From NCBI GenBank assembly GCA_030041515.1, contig JASHNS010000039.1, positions 62,001 to 126,000 on the forward strand: 64,000 nucleotides of DNA. Reading direction: 5' to 3'. The notes under the pieces were generated by a model, which was given only the letters and a program-made list of their open reading frames with translations, had not been told where the DNA came from and made no database searches. This DNA is from Acidobacteriaceae bacterium (lineage in GTDB: Bacteria; Acidobacteriota; Terriglobia; Terriglobales; Acidobacteriaceae). Made by a program: the position numbers and the translations under genes. Positions 17,425 to 26,444 of the stretch are shown one piece after another. The stretch's first letter is position 1. Each line of letters opens with the position of its first letter.

Positions 17425-19181
17425 TTGTACGCAGAGTCGTCCTGATCGGAAATAGCGCGCGTTACCACCGCAACGGCATCCGGCGGCAACGTCAGCTTCC
17501 CCTCTCGCAGGCTAACATCCGCGGCTGACGCCAGTGTCAGCGCCGATCCGGCCGGCGCTTCGAAAGTAACCGGCTTCTGCGCCAGCGAAAACGCGACCGT
17601 CACGTTACCGCGCTCCAGCAGCAGCCATCGTTCGGCTTCGTTGAACCGCACGTTCACCCTGCGCAAATTGCCATCCATCAGCGCCGGCGTCGCCTTGCGC
17701 AGCGCGATCAGCTGGCGGTACCACGCCAGCATCTCGGCGTGCTCGCCCTCGGTGCGCTCGGCCCAGTTCAGCTTCGAGCCCTCCCAGGTCGCCCGCGCCT
17801 GCGGATCGGGCACGTCCCCGGGGTTCCAGCCGAATGCCGCGAATTCCTGCCTGCGCCCTTCGGAGACGAGTTTTCCCAGTTCCGCATCGTGGTCCGTGAA
17901 GTACTGAAACGGCGCCGATGCAGCCCACTCCTCACCCTGGAAGATCATCGGCACAAAGGGCGCCGTCAGCTCCAGCGCCGCGGCGATCTTCGCGCGTCGC
18001 AATCCGGCCAGGTGCACGAGCCGCTCGCCCTTCGCCCGATTGCCCACCTGATCGTGGTTCTGTGAGTAGCCGAAAAATCGCCAGCCCGGCAGCCCCCGCA
18101 CCGGTCGACCGTGCACGCGGTCGCGATACGGTGAGTACCGCCCGTCGTACACGAATACCTCGCGCAGCGACTTCGCCAGATCACCGAGCGTGCCGAAATC
18201 CCGATAATAGCCGCCGCCCTCCCCCGTCAGAACAGTGAACAGCGCGTGATGAAAGTCGTCGCTCCACTGCGCGTCCATGCCGTACCCGCCTGCCTCCGGC
18301 GCTGTCACCAGCCGCGGATCGTTCAGGTCGCTCTCGGCAATCACCACATAGTGCCGGCCTGTCTCGGCCTCCAGTTCATGCGCCTCGGCGGCGAGCTGTT
18401 CCATAAAATTGATTGCAGAGCGGTCCATATACGCATGCACCGCGTCCAGCCGCAGCCCGTCGATGTGGTAATCCCGCAGCCACATCTTCGCGTTGTCGCA
18501 GAAGAATCGCCGCACCTCATGGCTGCCTGCGTCTTCCAGATTCACCGCGTCGCCCCAGGGCGTGTGGTGGGAGCTTGTGAAGTAAGGCCCAAACTTGCCG
18601 GCGTAATTCCCTGCCGGCCCGAAGTGGTTGTAAACCACGTCCAGCAGCACCGCCAGACCCTTCCCGTGGCATGCGTCGACGAAACGCTGGAATCCTTGCG
18701 GACCCCCGTACGGCTCATGCGGCGCAAACAGATCCACCCCATCGTAGCCCCATCCCTGCCGTCCCGGGAACGAATTCACCGGCATCAGCTCCACGTGCGT
18801 GATGCCCAGATCCCGGAGCCCGTCCAGCTTCTCGCGCGCCGCGTCGAACGTTCCCTCCGGCGTGAACGTCCCGATATGCAGCTCGTAGACAATCCCGCTC
18901 TTCAGCGGAGGCGCCTGCCATTCGGCATCGCTCCACGCAAACTCGGCCGGGGCGACCACGCGCGAGGGCCCGTGCACGCCCTCCGGCTGCCAGAGCGAGC
19001 GCGGATCCGGCAACGCGAGTTCCTCGTCGTCCAGAAAATACGCGTAATCCGTGCCGGGTCCGGCCTCAGCGACATCGGCCTGCCACCAGCCGCCGCCGGC
19101 CTGCGTCATCGCATGCCGCTGTCCCGCCGCCTCCAGGCGCACACGCTTCGCTTTCGGCGCCCATACGCGAAACCGATGCAT
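17421..19181 (-). CDS. treZ: Malto-oligosyltrehalose trehalohydrolase TreZ
   Basis: 586 residues. Releases trehalose from maltooligosyltrehalose formed by TreY. An N-terminal CBM48-like domain (FRVWAPKAKRVRLEAAGQ) precedes a GH13 barrel: HVELMPVNSFPGRQGWGYDGV, DVVYNHFGPAGNY, GLRLDAVHAY (nucleophile Asp), VIAESDLNDPR (acid/base Glu) and YSQNHDQVGNR (third Asp). No treY is in the window, so the partner must be elsewhere. Followed by TSUP and DUF1634 in overlapping frames. Confidence 0.93.
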   Translation of the reverse strand: MHRFRVWAPKAKRVRLEAAGQRHAMTQAGGGWWQADVAEAGPGTDYAYFLDDEELALPDPRSLWQPEGVHGPSRVVAPAEFAWSDAEWQAPPLKSGIVYELHIGTFTPEGTFDAAREKLDGLRDLGITHVELMPVNSFPGRQGWGYDGVDLFAPHEPYGGPQGFQRFVDACHGKGLAVLLDVVYNHFGPAGNYAGKFGPYFTSSHHTPWGDAVNLEDAGSHEVRRFFCDNAKMWLRDYHIDGLRLDAVHAYMDRSAINFMEQLAAEAHELEAETGRHYVVIAESDLNDPRLVTAPEAGGYGMDAQWSDDFHHALFTVLTGEGGGYYRDFGTLGDLAKSLREVFVYDGRYSPYRDRVHGRPVRGLPGWRFFGYSQNHDQVGNRAKGERLVHLAGLRRAKIAAALELTAPFVPMIFQGEEWAASAPFQYFTDHDAELGKLVSEGRRQEFAAFGWNPGDVPDPQARATWEGSKLNWAERTEGEHAEMLAWYRQLIALRKATPALMDGNLRRVNVRFNEAERWLLLERGNVTVAFSLAQKPVTFEAPAGSALTLASAADVSLREGKLTLPPDAVAVVTRAISDQDDSAYK

Positions 19182-19302
19182 ACACCCTTCCTTCCTGCCT
19201 CATTTGTAACAATGACGGATCGAATTCGCTCTGTGTTTCCAGCCATCCGCCACGGGAGCGCGCGAAGCGCATTTGCCTGGACGGCCAGTCCCGCCCGGAC
19301 GG

Positions 19303-21132
19303 CTAGTCCCCATGCGCGGAATCTCCGCCCGAACGGCCCGCCGCCTTCGGGTTCGCTCTCTGCCGCGCCCCGTCCTTGCCTTCCAGATCGAACGCCGCGT
19401 TCACCAGCGCAATATGCGAGAACGCCTGCGGGAAATTTCCCACCTGCCGCTTCTGCTCCACGTCGTATTCCTCGCTCAGCAGGCCCAGATCGTTGCGCAG
19501 CTCCAAAAGCCGCTCAAACAGCATGCGCGCGTCATCTTCCCGGCCAATCGCCTTCAGACAGCTCACCAGCCAGAAGCTGCACGCCACGAACGCTCCCTCG
19601 CCCGGCGGCAATCCATCTTCAATGCGCTGCGTCTCGTAGCGCATGACAAAGCCGCCACACATCAGCTCCCGCTCCACCGCCTCGATCGTCCCTTTGATCC
19701 GCTCATCCGTCGCCGGCAGAAAGCCCACCAGCGGCATCAGCAGCAGCGAAGCGTCCAGCGCGTCCGCCCCGTAGTCCTGCACGAAGCTGTTCTTCTGCTT
19801 GTCGAAACCAGCCCGGCATATCTGCTCATGAATCGCGTCCCGCACCTCTTTCCACTTCTCCACCGGCGCATCGATTCCCAGCCGCTCCGCGATCAGCACC
19901 GCGCGGTCGAACGCCACCCACGCCATCACTTTCGAATACGTGAACTGCTTCTTCCCTCCGCGCGTCTCCCAGATGCCCTCGTCGGGATCCTTCCAGATGG
20001 TCTCCAGGTGATCCAGCAGCAGCGTCAGCGCCCTGAAATCCTCCACCGTGTGCTTGCCCATCCCTTTCAGCGCATGGAAAAACGTGTCCAGCATCTCTCC
20101 GTAGATATCCAGCTGCACCTGTGTGGAGGCCGCGTTCCCGATCCGCACGGGCTTCGATTTCTCATACCCCTCCAGCCAGTCCGCCTCCCACTCCGTAAGC
20201 GACCGCTCACCCTTCAGTCCGTACATGATCTGCACCTGATCAGGACTGCCGGCGATCGCGCGCAGCAGCCAGTCCTGCCACTGGCACGCCTCGTCGAAAT
20301 ACCCCGCCGTCGTCATCGCCAGCAGCGTGAACGTCGTGTCCCGCAGCCAGCAGTAGCGGTAATCCCAGTTGCGCGAACCGCCCAGCTGCTCCGGCAGCGA
20401 TGTCGTGGGCGCGGCGACCACGCCGCCTGAGGGACGAAACGTCATCGCCTTCAGCGTAATCAGCGACCGCTCCACCGCCTCGCGGTACCCGCCGTCGTAA
20501 TTCATCTTCCCGACCCACTTTGTCCAGAACTCCTCCGTGTCTTCCAGCGCCTGCTTCGCGTCAATCGGCTCCGGATCGGGCTTGAACGAATCGCCGTAGG
20601 TCAGCGTGAACCATACCTGCTGGCCCTTCCTGACTGTAAATTCCGCAGCCGTCTTCAGCCCCTCGCCATGCACCGGCACCGACGCATGCAGCACCGCCAC
20701 ACCAGGCCCCGCCACCGCGCGGATCCCGTCCTCGATGGCCGTCACCCAGGGCACCGTCCGCCCGTAATCGAAGCGCAGCGACAGATCCATGCACAGGTTC
20801 ACGCTGCCCCGGATGCCTTCCACAATCCGCACCACGTCGGAGTTCTTATCGCGCACCGGCATAAAGTCGATCAGCCTGACCGCCCCGTCGTCGCACTCGA
20901 ACGTCGTCTCCAGAATCAGGGTGTGTTCGCGGTATTGACGGCTGGCCCGCCACGCCTGCCCTTCCGGGCAAATCCGCCACAGCCCGTTCTCCTCGGTGCC
21001 CAGCATGGCCGCGAAGCACGCCGGCGAAGAGAAATCCGGCCAGCACAGCCAGTCAATCGATCCGTGCCGGTCCACCAGAGCGGCCGTCTCGCAGTCGCCG
21101 ATCAGTGCGTAATCCTCAATCCTCGATGCCAT
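19303..21132 (-). CDS. GH15 family glycoside hydrolase (glucoamylase or trehalase type)
   Basis: 609 residues from the ATG at 21132 (an ATG at 21141 is also possible); the longer open frame upstream is the shadow of the SDR gene. N-terminal DUF5911-like domain begins SRIEDYALIGDCETAALVDRHGSIDWLCWPDFSSP, typical of bacterial GH15. The (alpha/alpha)6 barrel shows GSRNWDYRYCWLRDTTFTL (substrate loop), IWETRGGKKQFTYSKVMAWVAFDRA (first catalytic Glu) and LLSEEYDVEQKRQVGNFPQAFSH (second Glu). No signal peptide, so it acts in the cytoplasm on trehalose, maltose or oligosaccharides. It lies between an SDR and treZ on one strand. Confidence 0.92.
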   Translation of the reverse strand: MASRIEDYALIGDCETAALVDRHGSIDWLCWPDFSSPACFAAMLGTEENGLWRICPEGQAWRASRQYREHTLILETTFECDDGAVRLIDFMPVRDKNSDVVRIVEGIRGSVNLCMDLSLRFDYGRTVPWVTAIEDGIRAVAGPGVAVLHASVPVHGEGLKTAAEFTVRKGQQVWFTLTYGDSFKPDPEPIDAKQALEDTEEFWTKWVGKMNYDGGYREAVERSLITLKAMTFRPSGGVVAAPTTSLPEQLGGSRNWDYRYCWLRDTTFTLLAMTTAGYFDEACQWQDWLLRAIAGSPDQVQIMYGLKGERSLTEWEADWLEGYEKSKPVRIGNAASTQVQLDIYGEMLDTFFHALKGMGKHTVEDFRALTLLLDHLETIWKDPDEGIWETRGGKKQFTYSKVMAWVAFDRAVLIAERLGIDAPVEKWKEVRDAIHEQICRAGFDKQKNSFVQDYGADALDASLLLMPLVGFLPATDERIKGTIEAVERELMCGGFVMRYETQRIEDGLPPGEGAFVACSFWLVSCLKAIGREDDARMLFERLLELRNDLGLLSEEYDVEQKRQVGNFPQAFSHIALVNAAFDLEGKDGARQRANPKAAGRSGGDSAHGD

Positions 21133-21230
21133 AGCCCTCATCGCCCCGGGGGCGCTCCACATCTGCCCGAGTTTGGAAGATGTGGGTGAGCTCACCGTTC
21201 CGTCCCTGGCCGCCCCACCCCTGTCTGCTT

Positions 21231-22004
21231 TTACTGTTCGTGATAATTCCGCATCAGCCCGCCATCCACCAGGAAGGTCGCGCCGGTTACATAGGATGCT
21301 TCGTCCGAGGCCAGAAAGGCCACCATTTGCGCCACGTCTTCGACCGTGCCCAGCCGCCCCAGCGGGATATTGCGCAGCAATGCGTCCAGCTTCGGCTTGT
21401 CCGCCAGCAACGCTTTGTTGATGGGCGTTGAAATCGCGCCCGGCGCAATGTTGTTGATGGTGATGCCCAGCGGCCCCAGCTCCACGGTCAGATTGCGCAT
21501 CATCATCCGCATCCCGCCCTTGCTGCAGCAATAGGTGGTGAACCCCGGGAACGCCATGTCCTCGTGCACCGAGCTGATGTTGATGATCCGCCCCGGCTTC
21601 TTTGCCGCGCGCAGCCGCTGCACAAACGCCTGCGCCAAAAAGAAGGGCCCGCGCAGATTCACCGCCATCACCTTGTCGTATTCCTCTTCCGTCGTCTCCC
21701 AGAAGTCCGACCGGATCTCCATCCCCGCGTTGTTGACCAGAATGTCCGCACCACCGAAGCGCTTCCACGCCTCATCCACCAGGCTGCGCACGTCATTCAT
21801 GTTGGTCACGTCGCCGCGCACGATGTCGCCGCCGCCCTGGCCGGCGCATTCCTGGATCGCCTTCAGCGTCTCCTCGGCGCCTGCCTCGCTGCCTATGTAA
21901 TCAATGACGACCTTCGCTCCTTCGCAACCCAGCTGTTTCGCGATCCCCTGCCCAATGCCCGATCCCGCCCCGGTCACAATGGCCACTTTCCCTGCCAGTC
22001 GCAT
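21231..22004 (-). CDS. SDR family oxidoreductase (glucose 1-dehydrogenase-like)
   Basis: 257 residues. Cofactor motif TGAGSGIG (11-18), NNAG, catalytic Ser in NISSVHEDM and the YxxxK pair as YCCSK. NADP preference cannot be settled. The ATG at 22004 has GAGGAG upstream. First gene of a probable minus-strand unit SDR-GH15-treZ-TSUP-DUF1634 (gaps 98, 121, then overlaps). Together with GH15 it could oxidise the glucose released; this is inference. Confidence 0.85.
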   Translation of the reverse strand: MRLAGKVAIVTGAGSGIGQGIAKQLGCEGAKVVIDYIGSEAGAEETLKAIQECAGQGGGDIVRGDVTNMNDVRSLVDEAWKRFGGADILVNNAGMEIRSDFWETTEEEYDKVMAVNLRGPFFLAQAFVQRLRAAKKPGRIINISSVHEDMAFPGFTTYCCSKGGMRMMMRNLTVELGPLGITINNIAPGAISTPINKALLADKPKLDALLRNIPLGRLGTVEDVAQMVAFLASDEASYVTGATFLVDGGLMRNYHEQ

Positions 22005-22350
22005 GGACTTCTCCTCATCACTGCTGTATTCAGGGTCCCGTTTCTTCCATTGGATGCCGAAAAGGGCGTCCAACCCGCCCTTTCGGCCGAGACCGCAATT
22101 TTCACAGTTGGCTCTGAAAGCACGTGCGGTCACCGGTCAACGCCCGCCGGTTTCCCGGCAAAAGCCGTGGTTCCTGCCCCCGACGACGGTCTTCTGACTC
22201 CTGTCTCCAGCCACCTGTCTCGGGGAACCTTCCCCGCCCTTCCCGCGTATTCTCTTCTGTCCGCCGCGTCTGGCGGGCCGGCTCATTCCGGCCGCGGTTC
22301 TGACCGGGTTATGCTGTTGAAGATTTGTGTGTGCCGGGAGGGACAGGGTT
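22005..22350. other. Divergent intergenic region with hairpin in SDR leader
   Basis: 346 bp between the divergent SDR (minus) and PspC (plus) genes. A perfect 8-bp stem AAAGGGCG (22061-22068) / CGCCCTTT (22076-22083) with a 7-nt loop lies about 57-79 nt upstream of the SDR start, possibly in its 5' leader. No coding frame with a ribosome site is convincing; the rest is GC-rich sequence with no recognised element. Confidence 0.4.
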
Positions 22351-22695
22351 ATGGCTATTTATTGCAGAAATTGCGGCAAAGCGCTCGCGGACGATGCACG
22401 CTTCTGCTCGGGCTGCGGATCGCAAACTGTTCCTCCTGCGGCAGCGCCGTACCCTCAATCCGTTACCCGTCTGGTCCGCCCCCGCGCCGGGCGCATGCTC
22501 GCCGGCGTCTGCCAGGGCCTCGCCAACGCCTACGCCTGGGACGTGGTCTGGGTACGCGTCGTCACCGTACTGCTGACCGTCTTCGGTGGCGGCTCCGGTC
22601 TGCTGGCCTACGTGATCTTCTGGATCGTCATGCCGGAGGAGCCGGTGATCTTTCCGCCGCCTCCCACCCCCTACCAGCCCCCGACGCAGCCGTGA
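22351..22695 (+). CDS. PspC domain protein with N-terminal zinc ribbon
   Basis: 114 residues from the ATG at 22351 (GGAGGG upstream). Zinc ribbon YCRNCGKALADDARFCSGCG (CxxC...CxxC), then the PspC domain: LVRPRAGRMLAGVCQGLANAYAWDVVWVRVVTVLLTVFGGGSGLLAYVIFWIVMPEE with one to two membrane passes, and a Pro-rich tail. PspC domains act in envelope-stress sensing; here the phage-shock partners are absent. Cytoplasmic ribbon facing in is likely. Confidence 0.88.
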   Translation: MAIYCRNCGKALADDARFCSGCGSQTVPPAAAPYPQSVTRLVRPRAGRMLAGVCQGLANAYAWDVVWVRVVTVLLTVFGGGSGLLAYVIFWIVMPEEPVIFPPPPTPYQPPTQP

Positions 22696-22735
22696 TCGGC
22701 TGGCCCCCGCCTGCGGGCTGCTATACCCTGTCCTT

Positions 22736-23551
22736 GTGTTCTTCCACTCCGAGGGCGATAAGCTCTTCTACACCACCATGGGCGAAGGGCCCACCGTGAT
22801 GTTGCTCCATCCCACGCCCGTCGACCACCGCTTCTGGCTCGCCGCCGCCGACATCCTCGCCACGCGTTACCGGCTCATTCTGCCCGACCTGCGCGGCCAC
22901 GGGCAGTCGGACGCCGACCATGATTTCCCCCCCGCCCCTATCACGATCGAAAAACTCGCCGCCGATGCGGTCCGTCTCCTCGATCATCTCGGCATCTACC
23001 GCGCCATGTTTGCCGGCTGCTCCATCGGGGGTTACACGCTCTACGAGCTGTGGCGCACCATTCCGTCGCGCGTGGAAGCTCTGGCGTTCTGCTGCTCCAA
23101 GCCTCAGGCTGACGACGAAACGGCCCGCGCCAAACGCCAGGAGAATATTGAAAATATCAGGAGGAGCGGCGCCGCGCCCTTTATTGACGCGACGCTCCAG
23201 TCTGTCATCGGACCCACAGCGCACCGCCGCTGGCCCAACAAGGTTGCTGAGGCGCGCGAGATGATGCTCGCCGTTCCCGTCCCCCATTTGATCGCCGTAC
23301 AACAGGGGCTGGCGGAACGTCCCGACTCCGTCGCCACCGCTCGCACCCTCCGGGTGCCCTGCTGCATCGTCGCCGCCGGCGAAGACCCAGGCAGCACCCC
23401 GGCCGACATGCGTCTGCTCGCCGAGCAGATTCGCAACGGCGGCTATGGCGCGGAGTACCACGAGATTCCGGACGCCGGACACTTCGCTCCCTTCGAGCAG
23501 CCCGAAATGGTCGCCCACATCCTCCGCAGCTTCTTCGATTCCGTGGTATAA
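22736..23551 (+). CDS. Alpha/beta hydrolase
   Basis: 271 residues, starting at GTG 22736. Oxyanion region LLHPTPVDHRFW, LPDLRGHGQSD, nucleophile elbow GCSIGGYTLYEL (Ser), and catalytic His in IPDAGHFAPFEQPE. Fits carboxylesterase or enol-lactone hydrolase (PcaD-like) families; substrate is not deducible. No signal peptide. Confidence 0.88.
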   Translation: MFFHSEGDKLFYTTMGEGPTVMLLHPTPVDHRFWLAAADILATRYRLILPDLRGHGQSDADHDFPPAPITIEKLAADAVRLLDHLGIYRAMFAGCSIGGYTLYELWRTIPSRVEALAFCCSKPQADDETARAKRQENIENIRRSGAAPFIDATLQSVIGPTAHRRWPNKVAEAREMMLAVPVPHLIAVQQGLAERPDSVATARTLRVPCCIVAAGEDPGSTPADMRLLAEQIRNGGYGAEYHEIPDAGHFAPFEQPEMVAHILRSFFDSVV

Positions 23552-23676
23552 CGGCCTCCAGCCTCGCCCCGCAACTTCGCTCAGGGCGCCGTGTTTCATA
23601 TCTTTAAGAAATTCAGAGAGCGCCGCAGGCAGGCACTCCGCAGGAAGCAGGCCCTGCAGGGCTGAAAGGAAAACCC

Positions 23677-25128
23677 ATGAAGACGCACTTCGAACGTTTG
23701 CCCTTAGCCGGATTTCCCGGCACCACGAGAGGAATGCGCCGCCTGGCCGCCGTTTCTTTCGACCTGGCCCGCCGGGGCATCGCCCTGGGGCTGATCTGGC
23801 TGTTGATTCCCCTCAGCCTTCCGATGGCCGCTTCCGCTCAGCAGCAGGCGCCGCCGCCTCCACCTCCCGATCAGCAACAGGGTCCACCGCCCCCTGAGGA
23901 TCAGGGTCCTCCGCCCCAGCAATACAACCCGCTGGGAGCCGATCAGCTCGATCAGCTGGTCGCGCCCATTGCGCTCTATCCCGATTCTCTGGTCGCGCAG
24001 ATTCTCGCCGCGTCCACCTATCCCGAGCAGGTGGCCGATGCCGACCATTTCGTCCAGAGCAATCAGGGCGCCCCTCCCGAGCAGATCGCGCAGATGGCGA
24101 ACGGCCAGCCGTGGGATCCCAGCGTCAAAGCGCTGACTGCGTTTCCCACGGTGCTTGCCAACATGGACCGCAACCTCGACTGGACCACGCAGCTCGGCAA
24201 TGCCTACTACAACCAGCCCCAGGACGTGATGAACGCCGTGCAGGCGATGCGCCAGCAGGCATACAACCGGGGTGACCTGCGTAGTACGCCGCAGGAATCC
24301 GTCGAATATGCGCCCGGCAACATCGTCATCGCTCCGGCGAATCCCGCCGTGGTGTACGTGCCCTACTACAATCCCTGGACGGTCTGGGGATTCCGTCCCT
24401 GGTACGCGTACTATGTAGCTCCTCCGCCTCCGGGCATCGCCTTTGTCGGCGGGCTGGCTCTTGGTTTCGGCTTTGGCGTGGTCATTGGCGCCTGGGGTCA
24501 CTGGGGCTGGGGCTGGGGTCACTGGGGATTCGCATGGGGTCCGCATCCCTACGTGATGTACAACCACTTCACCTACGTCTCGCGCAGCGTCACAGTCGTC
24601 AACTACGGCCACTACGGATACTTCGATCGTGGGCCGGGAGCGCGCGCCTTCAACGCCCGCTACGCGCAGAACTACAACGCAGCCTATCGGCGCGGAGTTG
24701 TGGCGGGCTACAACCGCGGCTTTGAGCAACACCAGGCCGCCGCCTACAACCGGGGCTTCAACCGCGGCCAGGCCAATGGCTACAACCGCGGCTACAACCA
24801 GGGCGCCCGCAACACTTACAACCGGCCTGCGCAGAATTACAATCGCCCGGCCCAGAACTACAACCGGCCTGCGCAGAATTACAACCGGCCTGCGCAGAAT
24901 TACAATCGCCCGGCCCAGAACTATAGCCGGCCCGCACAGAATTACAATCGGCCCGCGCAAAACTACAACCGGCCTGCGCAGAATTACAATCGCCCGGCCC
25001 AGAACAATCGGCAGAATTACAACCGGCCGCAGCAGCAGCGGCAAAGCCACCCGCAGGGCAACAGCCGGCCGAAAGCCCAGAGCAAGCCGCACAACAGCGG
25101 GGGCGACCACCCGCACGGACGCCGCTAA
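23677..25128 (+). CDS. DUF3300 secreted protein with C-terminal YNRPAQN repeats
   Basis: 483 residues. A long signal region (ALGLIWLLIPLSLPMAASAQ) leads to a Gln/Pro-rich linker and the DUF3300 domain (DQLDQLVAPIALYPDSLVAQILAASTYPEQVADADHFV, then WDPSVKALTAFPTVLANMDRNLDWT). A Gly/Trp-rich middle (WGHWGWGWGHWGFAWGPHP) and a low-complexity tail of about nine tandem YNRPAQN units follow. Exported and perhaps surface-attached; function unknown. The ATG at 23677 has AAGGA upstream. Confidence 0.9.
   Translation: MKTHFERLPLAGFPGTTRGMRRLAAVSFDLARRGIALGLIWLLIPLSLPMAASAQQQAPPPPPPDQQQGPPPPEDQGPPPQQYNPLGADQLDQLVAPIALYPDSLVAQILAASTYPEQVADADHFVQSNQGAPPEQIAQMANGQPWDPSVKALTAFPTVLANMDRNLDWTTQLGNAYYNQPQDVMNAVQAMRQQAYNRGDLRSTPQESVEYAPGNIVIAPANPAVVYVPYYNPWTVWGFRPWYAYYVAPPPPGIAFVGGLALGFGFGVVIGAWGHWGWGWGHWGFAWGPHPYVMYNHFTYVSRSVTVVNYGHYGYFDRGPGARAFNARYAQNYNAAYRRGVVAGYNRGFEQHQAAAYNRGFNRGQANGYNRGYNQGARNTYNRPAQNYNRPAQNYNRPAQNYNRPAQNYNRPAQNYSRPAQNYNRPAQNYNRPAQNYNRPAQNNRQNYNRPQQQRQSHPQGNSRPKAQSKPHNSGGDHPHGRR
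24826..25012 (+). repeat. 21-bp tandem repeat coding YNRPAQN heptads
   Basis: About nine direct copies of a 21-bp unit (TACAACCGGCCTGCGCAGAAT and synonymous variants with CCCGGCCCAG). All lie in frame within the DUF3300 gene, and the copies vary mainly at third positions, so the protein repeat is kept while the DNA drifts. One unit reads YSRPAQN. Confidence 0.85.
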
Positions 25129-25149
25129 AAGCGAACCGTCTAACCTCGA

Positions 25150-25184
25150 GAGGGATGGCCCGCCAGCCATCCCTCATTTTCTTT
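25150..25184 (+). terminator. Rho-independent terminator of the DUF3300 gene
   Basis: Perfect 10-bp stem GAGGGATGGC (25150-25159) / GCCATCCCTC (25166-25175) with a 6-nt loop, followed by ATTTTCTTT. It lies 22 nt after the stop codon. Confidence 0.85.
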
Positions 25185-25200
25185 GCCTCCTGCCGATGGC

Positions 25201-25262
25201 CCACCGGTTTTCGCTGACCGCCTTTTAGCTGCCCGGCCTTTAGCTGACCGTTCCATCGCTGT
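25201..25262. repeat. CGGTTTTCGCTGACCG-type repeat, copy 1
   Basis: The segment ACCGGTTTTCGCTGACCG, then CTTTTAGCTG and TTTAGCTGACCG, is a close relative of 30588-30648. It sits between the DUF3300 terminator and the aldo/keto reductase gene. No gene is visible. Confidence 0.6.
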
Positions 25263-25310
25263 TCCTCTGTGGTAAAACGGTTTGTTACCTCCTCCAAACG
25301 AGGTCCCGCC

Positions 25311-26396
25311 ATGAAACCTCCCACCCGTCCGGATCGCCGCGCTTTCCTGAAGGGAAGCACCGCCGCGGCTGCCGCGGTCTTTGCCGGATCCGCTGCCGGC
25401 TCTGCCCTGTCCGCCGCCGCTGCAACCAGCCATGCCATCGGCCCGCGCGCGCTACCCAACAATCCCCGCACGCAGGATGCAATGCCCACTCGCAACCTCG
25501 GCAAAACCGGCTACAAGGTTGGCATCTTTTCGCTCGGCGGCCAGGCCGCGCTCGAGCAGCCCAACAATGCCGAGGTCGCCGTGCCCATCATCCAGCGCGC
25601 TCTCGATCTCGGCGTCAATTACTGCGACACATCTTCGATCTACGGCGGCCCCATGCGCTGGAGCGAGCGCTACTATGGCGAAGCGCTGAAGAACCGCCGC
25701 AACGAGACATTCCTCGCCACCAAAACCAAGGAGCGCACCCGCGAAGGCTCGCTGCGCATGATCGATGAGTCGCTCAAGCTCCTCCAGACCGACCACGTCG
25801 ACCTCTGGCAGCTCCACGACATCGGCACCATGACCGACGTCGATCAGATCTTCGCCAAAGGCGGAGCTATCGAGGCTCTCCTCGAAATGCAGCAGCAGGG
25901 CGTCGTCCGCTACCTGGGCATCACCGGGCACTATCGCCCCGATGCGCTGATGGAGGCCATGCACCGCCATCCTTTCGACACCATCCTGATGGCGCTGAAC
26001 GCTGCCGATCCGTGGCACTTCAGCTTTGAAGACAAGCTGCTGCCCCTCGCCGTCGAAAACCAGATGGGCATCATCGGCATGAAAATCCCCGGCCGGGGCC
26101 GCATCCTCACCAGCTATAATCCGCCGCCCGTCGACGTCCAGAAGCACATGTGGGAAGGCATGGTGATCGCTACGCAGCCCGGCACGCTCAGCATGAAAGA
26201 GGCGATGGGCTACACGCTCACCCGTCCCGTTTCCACCATCATCATCGGCTGCGACACGATCCCGCAGCTGGAGGAAAACGTCCGCATTGCCGCGGAGTTC
26301 ACGCCCTTCACCGCGCAGCAGATGACCGACCTCGCCCAGCGCGCGCAGGTCGTCTCGAAACCGTCCCTCTTTTTCCGTTTTTACGATCGCGCCTGA
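25311..26396 (+). CDS. Tat-exported aldo/keto reductase
   Basis: 361 residues from the ATG at 25311 (GAGGT upstream). The N-terminus DRRAFLKGSTAAAAAVFAGSA is a twin-arginine signal, so the enzyme is exported folded. The AKR barrel has LGVNYCDTSSIYGGPMRWSE (Asp, Tyr), the Lys in FLATKTKERTREGS and LLQTDHVDLWQLHDIG (His). NADP binding in a Tat substrate is usual for this acidobacterial group. It is followed 48 nt later by the M24-like gene; the two may be one unit. Confidence 0.88.
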   Translation: MKPPTRPDRRAFLKGSTAAAAAVFAGSAAGSALSAAAATSHAIGPRALPNNPRTQDAMPTRNLGKTGYKVGIFSLGGQAALEQPNNAEVAVPIIQRALDLGVNYCDTSSIYGGPMRWSERYYGEALKNRRNETFLATKTKERTREGSLRMIDESLKLLQTDHVDLWQLHDIGTMTDVDQIFAKGGAIEALLEMQQQGVVRYLGITGHYRPDALMEAMHRHPFDTILMALNAADPWHFSFEDKLLPLAVENQMGIIGMKIPGRGRILTSYNPPPVDVQKHMWEGMVIATQPGTLSMKEAMGYTLTRPVSTIIIGCDTIPQLEENVRIAAEFTPFTAQQMTDLAQRAQVVSKPSLFFRFYDRA

Positions 26397-26444
26397 ACGC
26401 GACCAACTGCATGGGAGCCGCTGCCGGCTCCGAGGATCCCGACC

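Noticed and set aside
19303-21768. 821-residue fusion of an SDR-like N-terminus with GH15
   Set aside because: The upstream part is the SDR gene read in another frame; GH15 has its own start at 21132 and normal length.
24826-25012. CRISPR-like regularly spaced repeats
   Set aside because: The units are contiguous 21-bp repeats without spacers and encode YNRPAQN in frame; no cas gene is near.
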